15,367 bases of DNA from Leucocoprinus leucothites (Eukaryota; Basidiomycota; Agaricomycetes; Agaricales; Agaricaceae), in NCBI GenBank assembly GCA_013368445.1, contig JAACJO010000100.1, positions 1 to 15,367 on the forward strand, in the 5' to 3' direction. A program made the translations under genes and the position numbers. This document shows, one piece after another, positions 1 to 9,187 of the stretch; position 1 is the stretch's first letter; each line of letters opens with the position of its first letter. The notes beneath the pieces were generated by a model that saw only the letters and a list, made by a program, of their open reading frames with translations, was not told where the DNA came from and made no database searches.

Positions 1-1
1 A

Positions 2-589
2 GTTCTAGAATCCTACCTCCTTCTTTACCTCACCTCAAGTAAAGTCCTTAAACCGACACATGACTTCCATTTCATCTCTATGTGGACACTGCACACGTAT
101 ACCGTCGGCCACCATGTTGGCTCGAAATGGGGCCTTGGGCGTGTGATGCGTTGGGTACCGACTGTGAGCAAAGAGAAGCTTGACGGGCCTCTAATCAGTG
201 ACGCACCTGTGGGAAAGGATGAGCTGCTGAAGAGTGTTGGGCTATACAAGGTGCAAGGAGACGCTGTCGCTGCTGTTATGGGCGCCATTTATGAACAATT
301 TGTACGTCTTTCCACCCTTTTCCTTTCATCCCTTTCTCCTCTACCTATTCGCTAAATTGTTGGATATATCTAGGGTGCCTCCGTTGCGCATAGGGCGTTC
401 CATACGCGAGTGCTGCCACATCTACTGCTAGACGGCAAGAATGGTGGCTTACCCTTGGTTTTCCATGATGAAGTTCGGGAGATATGCGAGAGGATGGGCG
501 GTGCGGAGAGTGATTTGACCAAGGCCCCGGAAGCTACGACTGAGAGCCCCAGTGACCTATTCCCCCACAAAATCTCTTACATAATGTGA
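2..589 (+). CDS. RNase III-fold mitochondrial ribosomal protein (mL57/mL44-like), 3' part
   Basis: This is the C-terminal part of a protein whose 5' end lies left of the window. The frame is open from base 2; the ATG at 80 is probably internal. Two exons are joined by a 72-nt intron (302-373, GTACGT...TAG, phase 0), ending at TGA 587-589. The piece GDAVAAVMGAIYEQ matches the last conserved helix of RNase III domains (consensus ADAFEALIGAIYLD), followed after the intron by GASVAHRAFHTRVLPHLLL. The Asp of the metal site is kept, but the catalytic Glu is Ala, as expected for a structural RNase III-like protein of the mitochondrial large ribosomal subunit rather than a nuclease. The choice of mL57 over mL44 or another RNase III-like protein is from memory of the family and is not certain. 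The true exon boundary at the left edge cannot be fixed; bases 1-79 could include intron. Confidence 0.7.
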
Positions 590-736
590 GTTGTCCTATA
601 CTTTCGCTCGTGGAGGTCTTTTCTGATCAGACGATTCAGGCTTAGTCTATAATATATATCATTGGTTGCTCTTTCATATTGGTCATAAATGCAAATAATC
701 GTTGCAACACCGAAACAATACGGGAAATGAGCTAAC

Positions 737-1060
737 TGGGTCTTTTTCGGCCCTTCGAGCTGGGAAAGATGCGCATTCCTCTCTCGAATCGTTTGGAGGA
801 ACTCGAGTGCAACAGATCTCTCCCAAGATTTTCTGGTCCTTTCCGACACGACATATTCGCTTCCTTCCTCAATTGTCTCAACATACTTGGCCATCCCTTC
901 TGGCCATCCTTCCCACAACTCAGATTCGATATCCGCCGACTATTCTTTGGCACGTTCATCCTTGCGGGCTTGCAGATCGAGTCGAGCTATCAAATGTCCT
1001 CGTTTTGCAATATTACCTAGCGACTGTGGCAACTACGCTACTAAGAGTTCTTTTCAGCAT
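737..1060 (-). pseudogene. Unrecognised coding-like fragment with internal stop
   Basis: Just downstream of the Mug190-like gene, on the same strand, one minus-strand frame reads like a charged helical protein: about 1026-943 includes IAKRGHLIARLDLQARKDER, and 939 to about 737 includes WEGWPEGMAKYVETIEEGSE and SWERSVALEFLQTIRERN. A TAG at 940-942 separates the two parts. A preceding piece from ATG 1058-1060 (MLKRTLSSVVATVAR) is in another frame and would join if one base near 1015-1020 were extra. Alternatively the first piece could follow an intron ending in CCACAG at about 1024-1029. I do not recognise the family. The call of coding origin rests on amino-acid composition and on the two halves sharing a frame across the stop. 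It could be a decayed gene, or one with an intron that I cannot place. Past about 737 the frame runs into AT-rich sequence and no longer looks coding. Confidence 0.35.
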
Positions 1061-1140
1061 CTCGGGAAGGATTATTGGAGCAGTACATTGTACAAATGAT
1101 GAAATTGCCAGTCGATGGTCTAGTATCCATTTTGAGAAAG

Positions 1141-4100
1141 TTAGATAACATCAGCATTAGACTTCTTTTCAACACCAGCATCTCTATCTTGATGCTTAAA
1201 GCCACTCTTCACCTTCCTTCCCAGCTTCTCCGCCTTGTGTTCTATTCCATGCCCCACCCATGCCATTTCGCGCAAGTATTTCCACTGCATCAGTCCTCTG
1301 TGTTTGCGGTGCGATTCTTTCGGCTTCTTGCGCTGAGACTGAGCGTCTGCAAGGAAATCAAGCTTTTGAGAGGACATGCTATCTGTTCGCCCCTGTTGAG
1401 GTGGCGTTGTGAAATCGGGTTCAGAGTTTGTCTTAACCCGCAATGTCACACATTCAGCACAGCTACTGTCAGGGTCATCACGGCAAACTTACCTCATCTC
1501 TTGAATTTTCGCTCAGTTCATTAACACCATCATCGTCACTGTCAAGATCATCGTCCCCATCCATGTCCGCCTCTTCTGTGTTGTCCTCAGCTGTCGTAGC
1601 GCCTGGAACTCCATATACCATGCCCGCGCTGATATCCTCTTGGTCTTCCGCACAATCCAGTATTTCCATCACATCTTCCAGATTCCCACCATGCGACACC
1701 AAGGATTGGTGGTACCCACTCAACCCATGCCAGAATCTCAACCTCAATACAAGCATAATTCCTGGTACAACTCCGTCGCTTTCGGCATGCTGATTGGCAT
1801 TGTTGTTCCCATCCGAGCCGTCCAGTAAAGACCTCCGCTTCTGCTGCACCCGGGCAAGACAATCTGGGGCTGAGGCAGAAGGAGATTCTGTAGTAGCGGA
1901 CGAACGTTCTCGCATGATCGGAAGCTGAACAACGACCTCCTCTTCATCTGGGATGTCCTTCAACCATAAAAACACTTCGGAGCAAGTGTTACGTCCCGAC
2001 GAGGGCGAGGACCTGCGAAAGAGAATGTGAATACAGGAGGCGTAACGTTTCAGGATTGGAAGCCGGAGTGGCTTCAGTGCATCCACATGGGTATAAACCC
2101 GATGTTTCGGTCGCCACTCAGCCTCAGCCGCCCTTTCTAATCGTTCAGACGCTGTTGAGCTAGGCGTCGTCGAGGATGTTGCAGCTGTACCCGAGCGAGG
2201 TACTGATGAAGTTGATCCTGAAGCCTGGCATGCAGATGTATTTAAGGCGGAAGGATCTGCTGGGGCGCAAGAGACTTGGAGTGCTCGCGTGGAATGGAAC
2301 GATGGTGTGAAGGATGGAAAGATGCATCTTGCCTTTCGAATAACGTGAACGAAAGACCAAACGACAGCCCACCAAATCTCCTGGAACCAAACCGGATGTA
2401 CCACCCTTCTTTCTCTTCCCATTTCCATCATCCGCGACCTCGCTATCCTTCGAGTAGACCTCATTCCCTGCATTTTCTTTCAAAGCATCGCTTGGGATCA
2501 CGAAAACTCGAGGATTCAGCTCCACAGTCCCAACGTCCCATCCTAATAACCTCTTGGGCAATCTCACTTGAACACTCCTAAATATCAGTTCGACCTTGAG
2601 TCGGCCATATCCCACACCACCTACTATAGGCAGTGTATCTCGGAAATACGATTTATCGCGGAAAATGGATGCAAGTGGGAGGACGGCAACGCCAAGTATT
2701 GGAGAACGTTCATGAAGTCTGCTATCACGGACACAGATGATCAGGGTCGTTGATTCCCAAGAGCGAACGAATTTTTCGGTCTTTGCATCGTACTACGTGG
2801 CAAGAGCAAGTAACAAAGCGGGGTCAGTTAAATAGTCGCCAAGAAGGATAGGACGTACGAAAGGATTGTTCGACTTCATCTTTGTCCTCGTTTTGTACAC
2901 CCTCTGGTGGTTTATCACAACCTCACAATACGCGCTCGGCAAGTCCATCCTCGTCCTCGTCCTCTGCCTCTTTGACGCCGGTTTCTCGAACGTTCTGTAC
3001 CCCCAAACCGGATATCTGCTCTATACGAATACTGAGGATCCCGGAGGGGAAGTATGGGGAAGGAGGGAAGAAGCAATGAGGTTATTGGACTCGGAGATGA
3101 GGTCTTCTTGTTTCTGTTGTTCAACCTCGCTCGTCGTGCACTTATCCTCTGAGGAACTTGGAGAGGCTCCATTTCCTGCAGAATCTACATTCCCCGCAGC
3201 ACTCGCTGGTGTTTGATCCAGGAACCGAAGACCAACGCCTGCATCATCTTCACCTTTCTGTTCGTCAAGAATCTCACGCGTCTTTGCCTCACGCAACTTC
3301 TTCTCCGCTTCCGCTTCAATACCGGCCTTGACTTCCTCGTAACTACCCAAACCGTCAAGTGCTCCGAGGCTACCTCCATTGTGTCCTCTGGACTCATCGG
3401 CATGCTCGATGAGCTGTTTCAACGTCGTTTTCTCAAAGTAGCCACACTCCCATAGGAGTTTACCAGGGATAGACTCGGCCGAGCGAGTGTCGGTACGCAA
3501 CTGGTCTTCGCGAATTGTTATGCTGTTCAGGGTTTCGTTGGAGCGCATGAGTTCTACAAGAGGAACGTCAACCGTTCCAACCAGATCGTCGGCCGTGAAA
3601 CGATCTGTTGAGAGTTTCAGTGATTTGCCTATGCGCGAGTAGCTGAACAGTGGGCGGGAGGGACTTGACACTTACCAGCGTCCCAAATTTGAACACGAAG
3701 AGATTCCTGGGCGTCCAGCTCTTGCGGAGTGACCAATATCGCTGTCGTCTCCTCCCAGACAGGGTTTTTGTCTTTGCTAATGATGCTGTCATTCTGTGAG
3801 TCGATCTATATCTTTGAACGCCCAAAGACTGACATACCGAGTTGCCCATAGAAACTTTCCCCACTTGCTCCATCCTAAAGTAACGTACACATCGCCTTTC
3901 CTTGCATTTTCTCCTGTTTTGAGGACCTTGGTTTGATCTGCATTTTCGAATCCTGAAGCAGATCGGATTGTCACGACAATCACGCCCAACGCTTCTACAT
4001 CCATCTTTGGTGCTCCCATCAACATGGACAGCAAGTCGAGGTTAATGGATTTCGGGGCGACATATTCGGCAATTACTGAATCCACGTTTCGCTGCAACCA

Positions 4101-5344
4101 GCCCGAGAGTCCAGGAATGTCCATCACATTCAAGAAATTCTTCGCCAAAGGTGTACAGTTCATCGTCACCTTGGGTTGACCAAGAAACGACAATGTCATC
4201 CGCGCCACAAAAGGCGGATTCGGTGTTAACTGTATCCTCGCCCTCGCCATGGCCAAAAATCCTGTTAGCTCAACCCATACCGGCATTTGCACGCCACCTG
4301 ACGTGTAAAACTCCAACAACATATGCAAATTCGCTGATCGACCTTTAAGCCCCATCGTTGAGGTGGTTGGTTTGGAGCGGTATGCGAACGCCACTTCAAT
4401 GTTCATGTAATCCCCTTCTTCAGCTTGGAGGCCATGAACAGATTGGCTCGCTGAGCCCGGAGCGAGGAATTGGATACCGAGAATTCGTACTGGTTCAACA
4501 CCTTGACCGATGTCAGCTATACGGACGCCACGAATGAGTTTGGGGAGGGAGTGTTGAAGTGAATCTTCGAGCATATCGGCGATGGATGTGAATAAAGCAG
4601 GGTTGACTATGGGCCAAACGGAGCGGAGGAGAGAGTTCAACCATCCGGGGGAATCGCGGTCATTCAAACTTGTCTCCTTGGACAGTGAGTCAGTACTTGA
4701 GGGTTGCTCAGACGGAGATGGTGCCTGGTGGGTAAAGGGAAGGTTATTATGGTAAGTATGGAGATCGAGACAGGAGATAGCACACGTTTGAGTCGATATC
4801 ATCATTTTTGCTCGGACTGATGAGTCTGGCTGTAAATTTGAGGAGTCCTGTGAGGGCCGAGGCTGAACGAGTCTGAGAGATAGGATGGCGATGCCAACTG
4901 CAAGGCCAAGAAAACAACAGCCGAGTGATAAAACGAACAAGTCCACGATGGTGAAATTTCGTCTTGAGAAGAAAAAACCAACAATCCACCATGAGAACAA
5001 ACCGACAGTCGCCCCGAAACCCGCAGCACCTCCGCAACCACTGCCGCCTGTACCCTGAAGCGTTCCAAATCAACCCCAGGGTCGGTCCACCATCCTTTGT
5101 GGGTCAAGTCATACACCAGTCGACTGGTCTTGTCGTGATTCAGATTGGTTTCTACGGTTCTTGGCGATTCGAACCCATACGCGTGTTGGTGGGTTACCGG
5201 GGCTGAGGCACGTTGACGTTCCTCAGCTGTGGACAGCGGTGGTGGAATTTGTTCAAGTTCGACATCCGTTATATCATGGATGATAAGTGGCAGATGAGTA
5301 ATAGGATCTATAACTTCGCGTTCATTGTTCCGATGCGATGGCAT
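1141..5344 (-). CDS. SMP and C2 domain lipid-transfer/tether protein, Mug190-like, frame-disrupted
   Basis: The domains resemble fission yeast Mug190 and the tricalbins, ER-anchored proteins that carry lipids at membrane contact sites. The start is ATG 5342-5344 (MPSHRNNEREVIDPITHLPL), the stop TAA 1141-1143. In order: N-terminal region (HKGWWTDPGVDLERFRVQAA); hydrophobic membrane segment at about 4975-4880; SMP domain at about 4650-4060 (WPIVNPALFTSIADMLEDSL); first C2 at about 4005-3560 (GDVYVTLGWSKWGKFLWATR); acidic helical linker; second C2 at about 3045-2640 (GILSIRIEQISGLGVQ ... YCEVVINHQRVYKTRTK); C2-like part at about 2600-2480 (LPKRLLGWDVGTVEL); tail with VFLWLKDIPDEEE, LRFWHGLSGYH and HRKHRGLMQWK. 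Introns I can place: 3786-3837, 3605-3675, 2793-2858, 1432-1492. The frame changes at about 5012-5015, 3046-3049 and 2941-2970 look like single-base indels, and another change lies within 2160-2340. Spliced length would be near 1,300 residues. Pseudogene or assembly error cannot be decided here. Confidence 0.82.
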
Positions 5345-6030
5345 ACTGTGGGATGACGCGCGTTACAACCGGCCGTTGATATGGGTTTTAAGTGCTTATG
5401 TTACGCCGAGGTCAATGTGAGAGAGAGAGCTGAGACGATGAGAATGACTCCGTTAGGGAGGATGATACAAGGAGGGCTAGCAAGCAGCTGGCTTGGTTGG
5501 TGCTTTATTAGACATATGTTGCGTACGAAGGCCTTGACGTCATATTTTCGCCATTAGACTTATCCAGTGGTGCATTTCAGTAGTTTCCCCACCCGCTCCC
5601 ACTGATGCAAACATTGATGGATTGACCATCACTAGAACAACAAATGCCCATTTAGCCGATCTCTGTGTTCTCATCTCCCAGGCAGTGGAGTGAGGGCCGT
5701 CCGAGGGCCATCAATAACTGTGGGCGTTTAAAACACGATTTGTGATGTTTTGATGGCTGATTTGTCGGATACCTATAATTAGAGCGGCGTTGTATCGCTT
5801 GATCGAAGTTCAGTGTACCAATGTACCCCATGGCATGCGAAGCAGCTGACAGCCATCATCAACATTGCTCGCTAGAAGAATTTCTGCTTGGGAATAACTT
5901 CGGGAATTTTGTTAACTTCCTACTCACGCATGGAATCCCTGAGCTCTTCTGACATGTTTATAAAAGCTGGAGTGATGCTGAACAAAATTTCCTCAAGCTG
6001 GCATTTCTCAAGTCGCTTGAGGTGAAAAAC
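5345..6030. other. Divergent intergenic region, shared promoter area
   Basis: About 690 bases separate the start codons of the minus-strand SMP/C2 gene and the plus-strand glycoside hydrolase, so both promoters must lie here. A short GA-rich run is visible near 5417-5432, and a TATA box serves the hydrolase. No convincing open reading frame, RNA gene or repeat was seen. Confidence 0.7.
5959..5966 (+). promoter_or_regulatory. TATA box of the glycoside hydrolase gene
   Basis: The sequence TATAAAAG lies about 65 bases upstream of the chosen ATG at 6031, which would place transcription start near 5990 and leave a short leader. This is a perfect TATA consensus at a typical distance, but no transcript data support it. 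Confidence 0.6.
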
Positions 6031-7354
6031 ATGCCACGTCCACTCGTTCAAACTTTGGTGCTCTTCTCGTCTCTTCTTGCTATTCGAGGAGCCTTGGGTG
6101 GCCCCCTTCTACACAGTAATCCGTTCCCCCTCGATCCCGGATTCGACATCGAGTCGGTCGCTGCCTTGGCTAAATCTATTCCTTCGCATTCTTGGGAATA
6201 TGGTACCGCTTCAGAGACGCTGCTAGAGCTCTACGACCCCGAAATCTCGGTCTTTGGTTCTTCACCTTTCACCGCCACACCAGGCTACCTGAAGAGTCAT
6301 AAAGGAAAAATTCAAGGCTTGGAATATGCCAAGAGTGTTATTGTGCTTGGGACTGGTGTGAATGGGTTGGCAGATGGTGATGGTGCCGTGGGTGATCCTG
6401 CGAGTCTTGGGGTTAGCGCGGTGCTGTTGAGTGATTATTTGGGGAAAGATGAAGGAGCGCCGTACGCGAATGCAACGGCTGGAGAGGTTGAATTTATTAT
6501 GGATCAGGCACCGAGATGGTCGAATGGTGCGATTTCGCACCGCGTGGAAGCACCGGAGCTATGGTGAGTGTTTTTGACTAGTGCCTGTTTCGAATTTGCT
6601 GGAGGCTGAATGTTTTCCGGATAGGGCGGACTTTGTATATATGGCGCCTCCCTTCCTTGCATATTACGCCGTTCATACGTCCAACCTTACCTTGCTACAA
6701 GAGACTGTGCAGCAATGTGGGCTGTACCGTGAAGCCTTGCAACCAGATGATAGCAATGGCTTGTGGATACACATTGCTGGTCCTCCGATTCCTGATCCTG
6801 GACTTTGGTCGACTGGAAACGCGTGGGCAGCAGCAGGGATGACACGTATTCTGGCTACAGTTATGCACTTGCCAGCTTCATTCTGTAAAACTGCAAAAGA
6901 GAGACGATGGAGAGATAAAGCTATCGACGATTTGACGAGATGGATTAAAGAGATCCTTGACGGTGCTATCGAGTCTCCTATGGATGGTCGTCTGTTAAGG
7001 AACTACCTGAACGACACGACTGGAGATGGATTCGGGTTTGGCGAGATATCAGGGAGCAATCTGTTGGCAGGTGTGGCGTACAGAATGGCAGTTCTGCGAC
7101 CGGATGTTTTTGCTCCATCATCAGGATATAAGAGGTGGCATGGGAAGGGGAAGTATTTGGATTTTGCGGATGGGATTATGGAGGAGATGGGTCGGGATGG
7201 GCATGTTACTGCTAATGGGACCGCTACGCCTGCTGTCAACCCTCTGGGATGGACTGATCCGAAGCCTTATACTGCCGGAAGTCCAGAGGGACAGAATTTT
7301 GTGGTATTGATGTACGTTGCGTGGAGAGATTGTGTGAAGGCAGGGATTTGCTGA
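6031..7354 (+). CDS. Secreted six-hairpin glycoside hydrolase (GH88/GH105-like, YteR type)
   Basis: Predicted extracellular glycosidase of the six-hairpin (alpha/alpha)6-barrel fold. The GH88/GH105 families hydrate and cleave unsaturated uronyl sugars released by polysaccharide lyases from rhamnogalacturonan and similar plant or glycosaminoglycan material. Two exons, 6031-6563 and 6625-7354, are joined by a 61-nt intron (GTGAGT...TAG), giving 420 residues, a normal length for the family. The start at ATG 6031 gives a clear signal peptide (MPRPLVQTLVLFSSLLAIRG); the in-frame GTG at 6022 is not a likely start. Recognisable family pieces are WADFVYMAPPFLAYYAV, which spans the splice site and whose Asp probably matches the catalytic acid Asp of YteR (inference), then GPPIPDPGLWSTGNAWAAAG and GFGFGEISGSNLLAGVAYRM. 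Two N-glycosylation-like NAT/NGT sites are present. The exact substrate cannot be told from sequence. The reading frame is intact. Confidence 0.85.
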
Positions 7355-8057
7355 GTGGGGGATTGTACTCGTATTTTTTTATTTTTTATTTAGCTGTTTG
7401 TTTATCTATTTTTAAGGGTTCATACTGTCCTCGGACTTTGCTTGTAGCACGATCGCCTCAGGATACCTGAGTTATTTATACGTCCGCCATACCGTCACTC
7501 CCTAATCTTTTCTTTTGGACTGCTTATTTCCGCTCTAGAACATCACATTGTCGTTAATTGTACTAGCTTTGTCCTGACGAACTTGTGGCTTGCTTTCCAT
7601 GTTGAGATAAAGACTCCCGCATCCACATGTCAAGAATTCTGCTCGGATTTCGTTCATAATATAAACCTCAGTGGGTTGGCTACTAATAGTAGTAGAACGG
7701 CTTCTTGTCTGAATGGTGACAGATCGCCGCTTTGGTTCCAAGTCTTGAATTAGGATTTCTACTCCGTTATAACCGAATGGTAGCTCGGCCGCGTTCTATT
7801 TTAGTGGTAAACTCCTAACGCTAGTAGCCGATTCAAGGTTAATGGAGTTTCGAGGGAGATGGTAGCACACATCAAGATGGAATGGTTCCTGGCTTGCGAC
7901 ATGACATTGCTTGATGATAGTCTTTGAGTGATGGAGAAAATGATGACTCTCTAGGCCTCATATTCGTCATAGTCAGCTGCAAATAATTAAGGATTTGCCT
8001 CGAGGAGAAGCGAAAGCCTAACTATCAAGATTGCCCATTGAAACCTATTAGTATCAA
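7355..8057. other. Intergenic region with hydrolase 3' UTR
   Basis: The T-rich stretch at about 7372-7415 just after the hydrolase stop fits a 3' UTR or polyadenylation area. No convincing gene, repeat or RNA was found in the rest. The short open frames here lack family features and plausible starts. Confidence 0.6.
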
Positions 8058-8129
8058 TCGGATATGGTGTAGTGGCTAACATTATCGCCTCTCACGCGAT
8101 AGCCCGGGGTTCGATTCCCCGTATCCGAA
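8058..8129 (+). tRNA. tRNA-Glu (anticodon CTC)
   Basis: A complete 72-nt cloverleaf without intron. Acceptor arm TCGGATA (8058-8064) pairs fully with TATCCGA (8122-8128), discriminator A 8129. D stem GTGT/ACAT. Anticodon stem ATCGC (8084-8088) with GCGAT (8096-8100), loop CTCTCAC, anticodon CTC at 8091-8093 reading GAG. T arm CGGGG TTCGATT CCCCG. The internal Pol III B box GGTTCGATTCC is at 8108-8118, and a T5 terminator follows. CCA is not encoded, as in eukaryotes. All stems pair, so the gene is probably functional. Confidence 0.97.
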
Positions 8130-8132
8130 ATC

Positions 8133-8137
8133 TTTTT
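8133..8137 (+). terminator. RNA polymerase III terminator of tRNA-Glu
   Basis: A run of five T begins four bases after the discriminator base of the tRNA. Runs of four or more T on the coding strand stop RNA polymerase III. Confidence 0.85.
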
Positions 8138-9187
8138 CTCATTTACAACGGTTAATAGCGCCACCGGTGACTGAACCTCGGTTAATTTTTGTATGTCGAT
8201 CAACTCATTGGAGAAAAGAACCCTAGTGCATATATCGCTTCTAGAGAAGTCGAAATTGTACCTGAAAGTCTGTTTGATCAATATGAATACCGGTGTTGAG
8301 TGGGTTCGTTGCAGAGTACACTCGTACGATAGACTAGCACAGAGTATACCATGTCTATTTTAATCACCATTGTTAGGTTTCGCGAGTCGGTAAACCTGGA
8401 TTTTCTGATAGGAGTGGATGCACGGCCGTGTGATATGAAGATTTTGAGTGCCTTTTCAGTTTCAAATCATCTCGCCAACATGACACTCGGGATCCAGGAG
8501 GTAAAGATACGAGTAGGAGAATGATCCGCGCACAGTATGGCCATTCGTCGTTACCCCGGATCAGATCTCAGACTTGGTGGTGAAGTTCTCTTAAGCACCT
8601 CTGCGTTCAATAAGGAGGTTGTGTTGACGCTGGCAGCACGCGTCTTGATTTCGGGTTTCATTTCAGTGGCAACAATATTTGTTGTTCCATACCGTGTAAC
8701 GTAAGGCGCCTAGTTTGAGCTGTTATCAGCAACATCAGGTGAGACGCATCATCGTACGCGGGTATGAGTGTACTCGTCGCTAGCCTTGGTGATATGATAG
8801 ATGGTCAATACTGAGATGAAATCGGACCCATCAGTGGTTATCTAAGCGCAGAACATTTTCTACATTTGCCCCACAGTATATTCCAGCCGAAGACAATGGA
8901 CCGTGCCGCTCATTATGGGGTGGATGGAAATGACCAGGTTGTAGTGTCCTGGTGTGTCGGAAGAGGGATATTATGGTCTGATCCAATGGAATTTTGTTCG
9001 TTTTTTTGGAATCTGGTGCGAGGGTATCGTGTGAACTTTGGGGGCACAGGACAAGAGACCAGAATTTTTGCAGAAAGATGGCATCGGACCAGGTTCTGCA
9101 TCTAATCCGGACCAGGGTCTTCCAGTTTTCCTCTTAACCCCCAAGGCCCACTCTCATCCTCCTCTAAATTCCTTTCCTCCCTCCACC
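8138..9187. other. Intergenic region and ATP-citrate lyase promoter
   Basis: About 1 kb without a supportable gene. The last 70 bases before the ATG at 9188 are pyrimidine-rich (C and T), as is common in promoters and leaders of strongly expressed fungal genes. A CCAAT motif lies at 8983-8987, about 200 bases upstream of the start, a usual distance for CCAAT-binding factors, but a single copy can be chance. No TATA box or RNA gene stands out. Confidence 0.5.

Noticed and set aside
702..1148. 148-codon plus-strand open frame
   Set aside because: It is antisense to the minus-strand fragment that reads more like protein, starts at a doubtful site and shows no family feature.
4740..4830. Possible 93-nt intron (GTCCGA...CACCAG) between the membrane segment and SMP domain
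   Set aside because: It would keep the frame, but its donor is poor and the unspliced frame is open, so I left the region as coding without deciding.
8054..8281. Minus-strand open frame containing DTGNRTPGYRVRGDN
   Set aside because: It is the antisense translation of the tRNA-Glu gene, a well-known source of false protein predictions.
8866..9105. 79-codon plus-strand open frame upstream of ATP-citrate lyase
   Set aside because: No family feature or supporting splice pattern; it lies in the probable promoter region.
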